From NCBI RefSeq assembly GCF_901538265.1, contig NZ_LR593886.1, forward strand, positions 6,841,738 through 6,905,737: 64,000 nucleotides of DNA, given 5' to 3'. Under the pieces are notes generated by a model. The model was not told the DNA's origin, searched no databases, and saw only the letters and a program-made list of their open reading frames with translations. Shown here piece by piece: positions 24,967 to 33,711 of the stretch; within the stretch, counting starts at the first letter, position 1, and each line of letters begins with the position of its first letter. Origin of the DNA: Gemmata massiliana. Lineage in GTDB: Bacteria; Planctomycetota; Planctomycetia; Gemmatales; Gemmataceae. The position numbers and the translations under genes were made by a program.

Positions 24967-27729
24967 TCAATCCACGAACGCGAACTCGTTGGTCATCAAT
25001 AGCCCGTGGGCGAGGTCGATCCAGCGGTCCGCGCCCTTCGCGACGAACGCGAGGGCCAGTTTGCGCTCGTCTGCGTCCGGTCGCCGGCCGTAGAGCGTCA
25101 GGTAGATCCAATCGAGCCGTTCGCCCGAATCCGCAAGTTTCTGGAACGCGGGAAGAGCTACGAGCTTCTTTGCCGCGTCGCGTGCGAACGAGCCGTTCAT
25201 CAAAAAGAGCGCCTGCGGAGATACGGTCGTGTTCGTGCGCTCGGGAGCGAAGCCCGCCGGGTTGGGCACATCGAACGTCGTGAGCAGTGAAGGAAACTCC
25301 AGCCGGTCGATGTAACCGTACACCGCGCGCCGCTTGTTACCGCCAAAGAGCCGCGCACTCGGGCCACCCAATTTCAGGTCGAGCTGCCCGGACGCGGCCA
25401 GAACTGCGTCGTGCAGCGGCTCGAATTCCAGTCGGCGCCGGTTCTGCTTCCACATCAGCCGGTTGTCGGGATCAGCGGTAACCGCATCCGCGCGGTCGAG
25501 GCTGTCCTGCGTGTAGGTCGCGGATGTCATGATGAGTTTGTGGAGGCGCTTGATGCTCCAGGGGGTACGAGGTGCGTTCTGCTCTGCGCGAGCCTCCGAA
25601 GAATTTGCGGAAGGGTTCATCCACTCGCTCGCGAGCCAGTCGAGCAGTTCCGGATGCGTGGGGGCGTCGCCTCGCAGTCCGAAGTCGCCCGGGGTACCGA
25701 CAAGTGCCTTCCCGAAGTGCTGCATCCACACGCGGTTCACGAAGACCCGCGCCGTCAGAGGATTATCCTTCGACACGATCTCGCGCGCCAAATCGAGCCG
25801 CCCGCTCCCGGTTGAAGCAAAAGGCTTGCGCGCCGGGTTCACGACGCGAATGAACTGTCGGGGAACCGGATCGCTCGGGCGCCCGGGATTGCCGCGCTCG
25901 AAGATTCGCGGGTCGTAGGGGCGCGAGGTATCGTTCAGCACCATCGCACGCGGCGGCCCCTTCCCGAGCCACTCTTCGAGTGCGTTGAGGTGCTTCTGAT
26001 ATTCGCCCTGCGTCGTGCGATCGGGGAACAGCGAGAGGAACCCCCAATCGAGCGCGAGCGGTGCGTCTGCCGGCGAATCCGCGCCGTACAGCACGTGGCG
26101 TAGTTCTTCTTGGTCGGGATCGTCAAACTTGGTTGCGCCCTTTGCGGCGTCCTTCCACTGCCTGTCCACGTCCGTCAGCAGTTTGCCGTACCGCGTGGCC
26201 ACGTCCTTCATCGATTTCGGCGGCTCGCTAAACGCTGCGGCCACGAGCTTATTGCCCCCAACTACGGCCTTGAGCAAGCCCGGGGCTTTCTCTGCGAGCT
26301 CGGCGTCCGGCAGTTCACTGACCGCGTGCCAGTGCAAGAACGCGGGGTGTTTGCGCTTCTTGGTGTCCGTGAGGAACTGCTTCCATCGCGTAATCATGCT
26401 GGGGTTCAGGTCGCCGGGATCGGCGATCAGCATGAAGTCGTCGGCCGGCGGCTGGTTCCGGGCTTCGTGTGCCGCCAGGAGGTACTCACCCGCACGACTC
26501 CGGGCACCAGAAACGAGCGTGGCGTGCTTTGCGGTCACGAAATCGACAAGGCGCTTTTCACGCGCGGTGAGTTCGGTGCTGTACGCCTTGTCCGGCTCCT
26601 TCGGGGTCGGCCCCACGAGCGGCGGGACGGTGGGTTCGACGGAACTCCGCAACACGCCGTAAAGTGAGTAATAATCGGCCGCGGGGACGGGATCGAACTT
26701 GTGATCGTGGCACCGCGCGCACGTCACGGTGATTGCCATCAACCCGCGCGTAATGACGTCCATGCGGTCGTCGATGATGTCGTGCGTGTTGTTCATGAAG
26801 TGCCCGCCGACCGTCAGGAACCCGAGTGCGGCTTGGGCCGAGGTGTCTTGCGGCGCGAGGAGATCGGCCGCGAGTTGTTCAGTCACAAACTGGTCGAACG
26901 GCTTGTCCTCGTTCAGCGCGCGAATGACGTAATCGCGGTACGTCCACGCCCACGGGTACTCCTTCCCCTCGAAGAACACGTAGCCCTTGTTGTCCGCATA
27001 CCGGGCCACATCGAGCCAGTGCCGGCCCCAGCGCTCACCGTAACGCGGATTGGCCAGCAATCGATCGATCAGTTTTTCGTAGGCGTTCGGTGAATCGTCC
27101 TTCAGGAACGCTTCCACCTCTTCCGGCGTCGGCGGCAACCCGTGAAGGTCGAACGTCGCGCGCCGGATCAGCGTGCGCTTGTCGGCCCGAGGAGAAAGTG
27201 ACAGTCCCTTCTCAGCAAGTTTCGCCAGCACGAACTTGTCGATCTCGTTGCGAATCTCGGCTTTAGGGTTTCGGATCTCGGGCACTGCGGGGCGCTGAAC
27301 GGGCCGAAAGGCCCAGTGTTTCGCCGCGGCCTTCGCGATCGCGTCCGGGGCGGCCAATGTGACTTTCTCCGGCCACGGCGCGCCGAGTTCCACCCATTTC
27401 GTGAGTGCCGCGATTTCGTTTGCCGGAAGCTTTCCCCCCGGCGGCATCTTCAGATCGTTGTCGGTGTGGAGAAGCGCAGTAATGAGCAACCCGTCTTTGG
27501 GTTTACCCGGCACGATGGCCGCGCCACTGTGCCCACCCCTAATGAAGCCCTCGCGCGAATCGAGTCGGAGCCCCCCCTTCGGCTTCTCCGCGGCGTGACA
27601 CGACAGGCACTTCTCAACCAGTACCGGCCGCACCTGCTTCTCGAAGAACTCCAGCGCAGCGGGATCCGCGGCCCGCGCGTCTGCGCACCAACACACAACG
27701 ATCAGTGAAACGAGCGCAACACGAATCAT
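24967..27729 (-). CDS. DUF1549/DUF1553 protein with N-terminal planctomycete cytochrome c domain (PSD1 type)
   Basis: 920-residue exported protein. A signal peptide (to about residue 21, ARAAD) is followed by a heme c site CLSCH at 41-45 within a planctomycete cytochrome C domain (about 30-110). Then come the DUF1549 domain (about 170-370, with RKATFD-like RRATFDLHGLPPTPEEVEAF and GERWGRHWLDVARYAD) and, after a variable spacer, DUF1553 (about 650-890, with NPLTARVFVNRVWMQHFGK and GDFGLRGDAPTHPELLDWL). Such proteins are periplasmic and always paired with DUF1501 partners. The pair is linked here by the 220-aa family gene. The substrate is unknown. Confidence 0.92.
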   Translation of the reverse strand: MIRVALVSLIVVCWCADARAADPAALEFFEKQVRPVLVEKCLSCHAAEKPKGGLRLDSREGFIRGGHSGAAIVPGKPKDGLLITALLHTDNDLKMPPGGKLPANEIAALTKWVELGAPWPEKVTLAAPDAIAKAAAKHWAFRPVQRPAVPEIRNPKAEIRNEIDKFVLAKLAEKGLSLSPRADKRTLIRRATFDLHGLPPTPEEVEAFLKDDSPNAYEKLIDRLLANPRYGERWGRHWLDVARYADNKGYVFFEGKEYPWAWTYRDYVIRALNEDKPFDQFVTEQLAADLLAPQDTSAQAALGFLTVGGHFMNNTHDIIDDRMDVITRGLMAITVTCARCHDHKFDPVPAADYYSLYGVLRSSVEPTVPPLVGPTPKEPDKAYSTELTAREKRLVDFVTAKHATLVSGARSRAGEYLLAAHEARNQPPADDFMLIADPGDLNPSMITRWKQFLTDTKKRKHPAFLHWHAVSELPDAELAEKAPGLLKAVVGGNKLVAAAFSEPPKSMKDVATRYGKLLTDVDRQWKDAAKGATKFDDPDQEELRHVLYGADSPADAPLALDWGFLSLFPDRTTQGEYQKHLNALEEWLGKGPPRAMVLNDTSRPYDPRIFERGNPGRPSDPVPRQFIRVVNPARKPFASTGSGRLDLAREIVSKDNPLTARVFVNRVWMQHFGKALVGTPGDFGLRGDAPTHPELLDWLASEWMNPSANSSEARAEQNAPRTPWSIKRLHKLIMTSATYTQDSLDRADAVTADPDNRLMWKQNRRRLEFEPLHDAVLAASGQLDLKLGGPSARLFGGNKRRAVYGYIDRLEFPSLLTTFDVPNPAGFAPERTNTTVSPQALFLMNGSFARDAAKKLVALPAFQKLADSGERLDWIYLTLYGRRPDADERKLALAFVAKGADRWIDLAHGLLMTNEFAFVD

Positions 27730-27805
27730 GCGAATGCCCTGGGAGCGGCAATTGAGGCGGGAGCGTTCTCGTACCAGGCGGTACAGCAGCTTCTGGCGGG
27801 AACAA

Positions 27806-28390
27806 TCAAGGCAGGCGGGTGATCTTCTTGATCGTAATCGGAGGTTCGAGTGCCTGAACTTTGGCGGGCGCGGACTGAATCTTCTTTACGACGTCCATGC
27901 CCTTCGTCACGCGACCGAACACCGCGAATCCCTCTCCGTCGGGGTTGCGCTTCCCGCCGTGGTCGAGTTCCGGCTGGTTGCCGATGCAAATGAAGAAATC
28001 GGAAGTTGCGGAGTCGGGGCCGTCGCGTGCCATCGAGATCGTGCCGTCCTTGTGCGCGAGCGTCGTGTCCTTCGTGCGCTCCAATTTGATCGGCTTGAAC
28101 CCGTCCTTCGTCTTCTCCGGGTTGATCCCGGCCTGCACCACTTCGATCTTCACCTTGTTGTTGGGTTGGTTGTCCGGCGTCACGGTCCGGTGGAACCGCC
28201 CGCCCTCGTAGAACTTGCCGTCCACGTACTTCAGGAAGTTCGCGACCGTGTTCGGGGCTTTCGCGGCGTCCAGCTCAACCTCGATGTCTCCTTTATCGGT
28301 CTGAATCAGCACGCGAACCGGCTTCGGTTCCTCCGCGAACGTGTTCGTAACAGCGAACGTCACCAAGACAGCGCCCAATACGCACTTCAT
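27806..28390 (-). CDS. Secreted cyclophilin-type peptidyl-prolyl isomerase
   Basis: 194 residues from ATG 28390 (MKCVLGAVLVTFAVTNTFAE), with a signal peptide to about residue 20. The cyclophilin core follows: QTDKGDIEVELDAAKAPNTV, NFLKYVDGKFYEGGRFHR (Arg65 as catalytic residue), ISMARDG and SDFFICIGNQPELD, and FAVFGRVTKGMDVVKKI. The order and length fit periplasmic PpiA/cyclophilin proteins that isomerise Xaa-Pro bonds in exported proteins. It is divergent from the SDR genes, and the palindromes at 28535-28609 lie between them. Confidence 0.9.
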   Translation of the reverse strand: MKCVLGAVLVTFAVTNTFAEEPKPVRVLIQTDKGDIEVELDAAKAPNTVANFLKYVDGKFYEGGRFHRTVTPDNQPNNKVKIEVVQAGINPEKTKDGFKPIKLERTKDTTLAHKDGTISMARDGPDSATSDFFICIGNQPELDHGGKRNPDGEGFAVFGRVTKGMDVVKKIQSAPAKVQALEPPITIKKITRLP

Positions 28391-28534
28391 GTCGAGCCTC
28401 CGATCCACATCAGAACCGACCGAACCGCGCGGGTCAAGGACCAGAACCGGCAGAATGGTTTCGATCGCGTCCAGAACCGCGTTCCGGGAATTGCAACACG
28501 CCAACCCGCCAGCTCTTCCGAGAATTTGGAATTC

Positions 28535-28609
28535 GGTTGCAAGGTGCAACCAAGCTGCGAGTATTCCCAGGTAAGTTGCAAAACGCAACCAAGCGTGAGT
28601 CGGCTCACG
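28535..28609. promoter_or_regulatory. Operator-like palindrome cluster before the SDR genes
   Basis: Three dyads follow one another. GGTTGCA-AGG-TGCAACC (28535-28551) is a perfect 7-3-7 palindrome. GTTGC-AAAAC-GCAAC (28575-28589) repeats its arms with a different spacer, centre to centre 39 bases (close to four helical turns). CGTGAG-TCGG-CTCACG (28594-28609) is a third, unrelated palindrome. Two equal arm sequences in the upstream region of an oxidoreductase pair are what a dimeric repressor would bind. No regulator gene is adjacent. Confidence 0.6.
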
Positions 28610-28614
28610 GCACC

Positions 28615-28620
28615 TATAAT
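28615..28620 (+). promoter_or_regulatory. Possible -10 element TATAAT of the SDR pair
   Basis: A perfect TATAAT lies 12 bases before ATG 28632. It would give a leader of only about 5 bases and has no clear -35 box; the GGAG ribosome site (28622-28625) lies right behind it. It is either an activator-dependent or repressed promoter under the nearby palindromes, or chance. Confidence 0.35.
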
Positions 28621-28631
28621 CGGAGCACATC

Positions 28632-29384
28632 ATGTCGAAGAAACTCGAAGGCAAGGTTGCGGTCGTTACGGGTGCGTCGAAGGGCATCGGGGCCGAGATC
28701 GCCCTTCAGTTGGCGCGGGAAGGCGCCGCGGTCGTGGTGAACTACGCATCGAGCAAGGCGGGAGCAGACAAAGTGGTTTCCGAGATCACGGGCAAGGGCG
28801 GAAAGGCCGTCGCTGTCCAAGCGGATGTCGCTAAAGAAGAGGACATCCGGCGCCTGTTCGCGGAAACGAAGAAAGCGTTCGGGCGAGTGGATGTTCTGGT
28901 CAACAACGCCGGTATCTACGAATTCACCCCTCTGGACAACGTTACCCCCGAACACTTCCACAAGCAGTTCAATCTGAACGTCCTCGGGCTGATCCTCTCC
29001 AGCCAGGAAGCCGTGCGGCACTTCGGCGACAACGGCGGGAACATTATCAACATCAGCTCCGTGGCAGCGACCAGTGCTCCGGCGACCGCTTCCGTGTACA
29101 GCGCGACGAAGGCGGCCGTGGACGCGGTCACGAAATCGCTGGCCAAGGAACTGGGGCCGAAGAAAGTTCGGGTGAACTCGGTGAACCCCGGGATGGTCGA
29201 AACCGAGGGTACGCACGCCCAGGGTATCCCGGACAGTGATTGGCGCAAACAGATCGAGGCGCAAACTCCGCTCGGGCGCATCGGCCAACCGCAAGACGTG
29301 GCCCCGATCGTCGCGTTCCTGGCGTCGAACGACGCCGCGTGGATCACGGGCGAAACGTTCTTCATCTCGGGCGGCAATCGCTAA
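28632..29384 (+). CDS. SDR-family oxidoreductase (first of tandem pair)
   Basis: 250-residue classical short-chain dehydrogenase/reductase. The cofactor loop GASKGIG is at 14-20, NNAG at 91-94, the catalytic Ser at 142/143 (NISSV), Tyr156 and Lys160 in YSATK, and the C-terminal NPGMVETEG. The basic residue Lys17 in the glycine loop suggests NADP(H). The start MSKKLEGKVAVVTG has GGAG 6 bases upstream. The product is close to FabG-like glucose or 3-oxoacyl reductases, but the substrate cannot be assigned. A diverged duplicate follows 50 bases later with an identical first eight residues. Confidence 0.92.
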   Translation: MSKKLEGKVAVVTGASKGIGAEIALQLAREGAAVVVNYASSKAGADKVVSEITGKGGKAVAVQADVAKEEDIRRLFAETKKAFGRVDVLVNNAGIYEFTPLDNVTPEHFHKQFNLNVLGLILSSQEAVRHFGDNGGNIINISSVAATSAPATASVYSATKAAVDAVTKSLAKELGPKKVRVNSVNPGMVETEGTHAQGIPDSDWRKQIEAQTPLGRIGQPQDVAPIVAFLASNDAAWITGETFFISGGNR

Positions 29385-29434
29385 CATAGTTCAACCTCCA
29401 CTCTACTCAATAAGCCCTCAAACTGGTGTCTATC

Positions 29435-30184
29435 ATGTCGAAGAAACTCGAAGGTAAAGTCGCGCTGGTTACTGGTGGGTCGCGCGGGATCGGCGCAGCG
29501 ACCGCGGAAGCCCTGGCCCGTGACGGGGCGACGGTGGCGATCAGTTACAGTGCCTCGCCCGACAAAGCGGCGGCCGTGGTCAAGAAACTCGAAACCCTGG
29601 GCGCGAAAGCAGCGGCGTTCGCGGCCGACCAAGCCGATCCGAAGGCGGTCGAAGCCTTGATTGAATCCGTGGTGAAGAAGTTCGGCCGGCTCGACATTCT
29701 GGTGAACAATGCCGGGGTGTTTGTGCAAGGGGCGGTCGGCGACCCGAACGCGGACCTCGCCGCGCTGGACCGCGAACAGGCGATCAACGTTGGCGGAGTG
29801 GTGACCGCAGTACGCGCGGCCGCCAAGTACCTGCCCGCGGGCGGGCGCATCATCACCATCGGTTCGGTCATCGCCAGCCGCGTCGCGTTCCCGGGACTCG
29901 CGGGCTACGCGGGGGCGAAAGCGGCGGTCGTGGGGTACACGAAGGGTTGGGCGCGCGACCTGGGATCGAAGGGAATCACCGTGAACGTGATTCAACCCGG
30001 CCCGATCAACACCGACATGAACCCGGACAGCGGCGACTTCGCCGAGATCCAGAAAGCGAGCACCGCGCTGGGCCGGTACGGGCGCCCCGAAGAACTCGCC
30101 GCGGCCGTGGCGTTCCTCGCTAGCCCGGAAGCGTCCTACATCACGGGCACGGTCCTTGATGTCGACGGCGGGTACGGCGCGTAG
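29435..30184 (+). CDS. SDR-family oxidoreductase (second of tandem pair)
   Basis: 249 residues from ATG 29435; a GTG at 29426 is in frame, but the ATG gives the same MSKKLEGK start as the upstream gene. The glycine loop GGSRGIG is at 14-20 (Arg17 suggesting NADP(H)), NNAG at 91-94, Ser144, Tyr158 and Lys162 (YAGAK). Outside the start and motifs the sequence differs clearly from the first SDR, so the pair is an old tandem duplication with specialisation. Both genes appear to be read from the promoter region at 28.5-28.6 kb. Confidence 0.92.
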   Translation: MSKKLEGKVALVTGGSRGIGAATAEALARDGATVAISYSASPDKAAAVVKKLETLGAKAAAFAADQADPKAVEALIESVVKKFGRLDILVNNAGVFVQGAVGDPNADLAALDREQAINVGGVVTAVRAAAKYLPAGGRIITIGSVIASRVAFPGLAGYAGAKAAVVGYTKGWARDLGSKGITVNVIQPGPINTDMNPDSGDFAEIQKASTALGRYGRPEELAAAVAFLASPEASYITGTVLDVDGGYGA

Positions 30185-30269
30185 TCGAGCGCGGAACCGG
30201 GGGCGGGGCGGACGGACTACAATGACGACTCGCAATGAGTCCGCTCCGCCCCTCTCGACAGGAACCGCA

Positions 30270-31283
30270 ATGAACTCACAAGGCCCGTCTCCCGTACTGT
30301 TTTTTGATACGATCAGCGCCTTCCAACGGTCCGAGGCACTTCGGGCCGCGATCGAACTCGACCTGTTTACTCACATTGCTGCCGGGCAGACCAGTGTCGA
30401 CCAACTCGCGCAATCCTGCCAGGCGGCTCCGCGTGGGGTTCGCATTCTGGCCGACTATCTCACCATCCTCGGATTTCTCCGCAAACAAAACGGCCGGTAC
30501 GAACTGACGCCCGATACGAACACGTTCCTCAACCGCCAGTCGCCCGCGTACCTCGGTGGTGTCACCGAGTTCCTGCTCACGCCCCAACTGAAGGAGTGCT
30601 TTGCACACCTGACGGCCGCGGTTCGACGCGGGGGAACGGCGGTTTCGGCCGAGGGGACCGTTTCGCACGACAACCCGATCTGGGTCGCGTTCGCTCGCGC
30701 GATGGGGCCGATCATGCAACTTCCGGCCAAATTGCTGGCCGGGTTGGTGGGTGGGAACCAACAACAACCGCTGCGCGTGCTCGACGTGGCCGCGGGTCAC
30801 GGACTGTTCGGCCTCGCGGTTGCGGAGAGTTACCCACGTGCCCACATTACTGCACTGGACTGGGCGAACGTGCTCGCGGTGGCGAACGAGAACGCGAAGC
30901 GGGCCGGATTCGCCGATCGTTATGCGTTGCTCCCTGGAAGCGCGTTCGACACCGATTGGGGCGGTCCTTACGATGTCGTGCTTCTGACGAATTTCCTCCA
31001 CCACTTCGACGCCGACACGTGTACGAAACTGGCAGCGAAAGTACACGCAGCGCTGGCCCCGAACGGGCGCGCGATCACGCTGGAATTCATCCCCGACGCC
31101 GATCGAGTCAACCCACCCGGTACGGCCACGTTCGCGCTCACGATGCTCGCGACCACAGCCCGCGGGGACGCCTACACGTTCGCGGAATACGAGCGGATCT
31201 TCGCTCAAGCGGGGTTCGCGCGAAACGAGTTCCACGCACTCCCACCGACAACGCAACAGGCCGTCGTGTCGTACAAGCAGTGA
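30270..31283 (+). CDS. SAM-dependent methyltransferase (O-methyltransferase family 2 type)
   Basis: 337 residues from ATG 30270, preceded by ACAGGAAC. An N-terminal dimerisation/winged-helix domain (about 10-95, FDTISAFQRSEALRAAIELD, with LADYLTILGFLRK) is typical of plant-type or hydroxyneurosporene O-methyltransferases. The SAM-binding motif I LDVAAGHGLFG is at 171-181, followed by ITALDWANV and YDVVLLTNFLHHF. These fit transfer of a methyl group to a hydroxyl of a small aromatic or carotenoid-like acceptor. The acceptor is unknown. It lies 85 bases behind the SDR pair on the same strand and may be cotranscribed. Confidence 0.88.
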   Translation: MNSQGPSPVLFFDTISAFQRSEALRAAIELDLFTHIAAGQTSVDQLAQSCQAAPRGVRILADYLTILGFLRKQNGRYELTPDTNTFLNRQSPAYLGGVTEFLLTPQLKECFAHLTAAVRRGGTAVSAEGTVSHDNPIWVAFARAMGPIMQLPAKLLAGLVGGNQQQPLRVLDVAAGHGLFGLAVAESYPRAHITALDWANVLAVANENAKRAGFADRYALLPGSAFDTDWGGPYDVVLLTNFLHHFDADTCTKLAAKVHAALAPNGRAITLEFIPDADRVNPPGTATFALTMLATTARGDAYTFAEYERIFAQAGFARNEFHALPPTTQQAVVSYKQ

Positions 31284-31324
31284 GCCTTCGTGAAACCGGT
31301 TCGTGTGTCCTGCCTGGGGAACCC

Positions 31325-32620
31325 ATGAAAGCGATATGGGCGCTCGCGGTGCTCGGCGTAACCTTCTGTCCGAGCGCAGTCAAAGCCGATATGAGCGTCC
31401 CCGGATTCAAGTCGCGCAAGTTGCACGTGGTCGTCGATAACCTCGGTGATTTCCCAGACCACGATTTTTTTCTGATTCCGAACTGGGATCCAAAATCGAA
31501 GAATCCGTGGCCCTCGGATCCCCCGCAACGATTAGTTCCAGGCGAACCATTCAAGCCAGGCTACTGGGTTCGGATGATACATGACTGGGTGTTGGTCGCG
31601 CTCCCCCGCACGCAGGTCGAAAGAAGTGGATCGGTGACCTGGGAAATGCTCGTTCCAGGTGCCCCGGGCGTGCAACGTTCCAATCAACTGGAACTTTCAG
31701 AACCTGACATTGCGATCGTCCTGTCGCCAAGCGATTTCGAGATCAGGCACTTCCACCTCACCCTGACGAACACAGACTTCATCGTCACCCCCGGAGCGGT
31801 CCGACAGGGTTCTGACGGCATCAGTTCCTGGGTGCCCGGGTTAATGGCGGCGTTGGGCGTCTTCGGGGCCGGGTTGTTCATAGTGCGGCGCAAACGCCGT
31901 CGCAGATCCCCCCAAAACGAAGACACAAAACGACGAACACTACCGGGAGTGGGCGGCCCCGTCCGCGTGGGAGATCGCGGAACTACGGAATCCGCGCTGT
32001 ACCTGACCGGCGCCGTCCGCGTTGGTGGGGCGCGTCGGGCCGCGCGCTCGGATCGCGGACCGGTCGAAATGGCGACCGAAGTTGTGGTTGTGGGGGACGA
32101 CCCGATCGGACTGATCGTTCGGCCCCTCGAACCGGGGCGCGAAGGGGAACGATTGCCGAATCACGGCCAGATCGTGTACGCGACGCAGCAGGAACGCGAG
32201 GACGCGGTCGAAAAGAGCGACCAGATCGCGTCGCAGCAGGACTGGGCCGCCCGGCGCCGCGGGGGAAGTTTGATGAGCGCGGCGTTCGGAGCCATAGCCG
32301 CCGGACTGACGCTCTGCGCGGTGCGGACTCAACCGAACGGCGTACTTACAGCCTCCGCACTAACGATTGGGGCGCTGTGGGGCTTCAGTCTCTACCGGCT
32401 CGTCTACTGGGTGGTTGGAGTGTTTGGAACGGCCTACCGGAACCTCGCTACGATTTCCACGAATTTGGGACTCGTGGGTACCGCCGCGGGGTTCACGCTC
32501 GGAACATGGGTGTTTGACGTGTGGGACGGGGTAATTCTGGGTACCTTCCTGACATTTGTGCTCGCAAGTGCGGTCCCGGCGATTGTGATCCGGTCGTCTG
32601 GGGGCACTCCAGATGTGTGA
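31325..32620 (+). CDS. Hypothetical secreted/membrane protein
   Basis: 431 residues from ATG 31325 (MKAIWALAVLGVTFCPSAVK), with a signal peptide to about residue 22. The extracytoplasmic part (about 23-175) is beta-rich without known motif. A membrane segment at about 181-197 (LMAALGVFGAGLFIV) is followed by a very basic stop-transfer RRKRRRR, as in sortase- or CTERM-like anchors. An unusual Gly/Arg-rich stretch (210-260) leads to a second part with four hydrophobic segments (about 325-425). The two-part architecture suggests a fusion of a surface protein with a small polytopic protein, or an old frameshift near 31930. I do not recognise the family. Confidence 0.7.
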   Translation: MKAIWALAVLGVTFCPSAVKADMSVPGFKSRKLHVVVDNLGDFPDHDFFLIPNWDPKSKNPWPSDPPQRLVPGEPFKPGYWVRMIHDWVLVALPRTQVERSGSVTWEMLVPGAPGVQRSNQLELSEPDIAIVLSPSDFEIRHFHLTLTNTDFIVTPGAVRQGSDGISSWVPGLMAALGVFGAGLFIVRRKRRRRSPQNEDTKRRTLPGVGGPVRVGDRGTTESALYLTGAVRVGGARRAARSDRGPVEMATEVVVVGDDPIGLIVRPLEPGREGERLPNHGQIVYATQQEREDAVEKSDQIASQQDWAARRRGGSLMSAAFGAIAAGLTLCAVRTQPNGVLTASALTIGALWGFSLYRLVYWVVGVFGTAYRNLATISTNLGLVGTAAGFTLGTWVFDVWDGVILGTFLTFVLASAVPAIVIRSSGGTPDV

Positions 32621-32664
32621 CTTGGTGTGCGCAAGGACGACCAATACACCACGCAGCGCCCACA

Positions 32665-33204
32665 TCATCGCTTCTCATTGACCGCGAATCGCGGAACGAG
32701 CTTAAGCGCCGCGGAGTTCAGGCAGAAGCGGAGGCCGTGCGGCGGTGGGCCGTCGGGGAAGACGTGCCCCAGATGCGCGTCGCACCGGCTGCACAGCACT
32801 TCCGACCGCACCATGAAGTGACTGCGATCGGTCCGCGTGCTCACGTTGTCTTCTGCGACCGGTTCCTTGAAACTCGGCCAGCCGGTCCCGCTATCGAACT
32901 TCGTGAGCGAATCGAACAGTGGTTGGTCGCAGCCCACGCATACATACACGCCGTCGTCCTTCGTGTTCCAGAACGCACCAGTACACGAGCGTTCCGTCCC
33001 GTGCTCGCGGGTCACGCGGTACTGCTCCGGCGACAGTTGCGCCCGCCATTCGGCGTCGGTTTTCACGACCTTCGCGCCGCCAACGGGCTTGCCCTCACGC
33101 TCCGGGAGCGAGGCTGGCGCCATCACCCCACGCGACATGAAAGCCCAGAACACGAGGGCCGCGACGAAGCCGAGGAAGAGGAGAACGAGCAGTTGGCTTT
33201 TCAT
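32665..33204 (-). CDS. msrB: Peptide-methionine (R)-S-oxide reductase MsrB, membrane-anchored
   Basis: 179 residues; repairs oxidised methionine (R-sulfoxide) using a catalytic Cys. A hydrophobic N-terminal helix (about 4-23) places the enzyme outside the cytosol. The zinc Cys pairs are at 89/92 (CVGC) and 138/141 (CSRC). [17 protein letters not shown] and the catalytic Cys161 in RFCLNSAAL are all present. The resolving Cys is likely Cys74 (RSCTGAF). It lies 35 bases upstream of the FmdB-like gene's stop on the same strand, so the two may be cotranscribed. Confidence 0.95.
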   Translation of the reverse strand: MKSQLLVLLFLGFVAALVFWAFMSRGVMAPASLPEREGKPVGGAKVVKTDAEWRAQLSPEQYRVTREHGTERSCTGAFWNTKDDGVYVCVGCDQPLFDSLTKFDSGTGWPSFKEPVAEDNVSTRTDRSHFMVRSEVLCSRCDAHLGHVFPDGPPPHGLRFCLNSAALKLVPRFAVNEKR

Positions 33205-33239
33205 ACGGGTTGGATGCGCGCCGGCGGAACGGGTTTCGG

Positions 33240-33533
33240 CTACTTGCGCTGAATCTTCTTCGGCCCGGTCCCGGCGGCCTTCTCGTAAGTGCCCTTATCG
33301 GTCTTCACGTACTTGGTGAAGCCCCGCGACGCGAGGTTCTTGTCGCTGACCGCGGCCTTGCCCTGCGTGTCGGTCCAAGCACGCGGCGCGTTGGCCTCGG
33401 TGAACACGCGGCGCACCGGTTCACTGGTTTCCGGGTGCGTCGCGAGCGGGGCGTCGGACATCTTCTGAAACACCTCGAACTGCTCGCCCCCGGTCCCGTC
33501 CGCGAGAACCACTTCGTACACGTACAACGGCAT
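33240..33533 (-). CDS. FmdB-like small protein without zinc ribbon
   Basis: 97 residues from ATG 33533 ([20 protein letters not shown]). The head matches the FmdB putative regulatory family (MPxYxYxC...FE), and the centre has [20 protein letters not shown] then [10 protein letters not shown]. The four Cys of the FmdB zinc ribbon are missing, so it is a degenerate or specialised member. The C-terminal half ([19 protein letters not shown]) is lysine-rich. Function unknown. Confidence 0.75.
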   Translation of the reverse strand: MPLYVYEVVLADGTGGEQFEVFQKMSDAPLATHPETSEPVRRVFTEANAPRAWTDTQGKAAVSDKNLASRGFTKYVKTDKGTYEKAAGTGPKKIQRK

Positions 33534-33548
33534 GGAATCGCTCCGAAA

Positions 33549-33705
33549 TCGAAACCGCCACGGATGAACACAGAAGACACGGATCAAGACAAAACACAGA
33601 AGAGTTTTGGACAGGATTAACGGGATCGACAGGATTCCGAATTTTAATCCTGTCGGAACGCTCTTCGGTTTTGATCCGCGTGATCTGCGTTCATCCGCGG
33701 CTGCC
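33549..33705. repeat. Imperfect long palindrome, CCACGGATGAACACAGA type
   Basis: GCCACGGATGAACACAGAAG (about 33557) pairs with the far arm TGATCTGCGTTCATCCGCGG (about 33682). In the middle lies a second dyad, GACAGGATT...AATCCTGTC. This is the largest of the four repeats of this style in the window and fills the junction before the sugar isomerase-like gene. Confidence 0.75.
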
Positions 33706-33711
33706 TTTATC

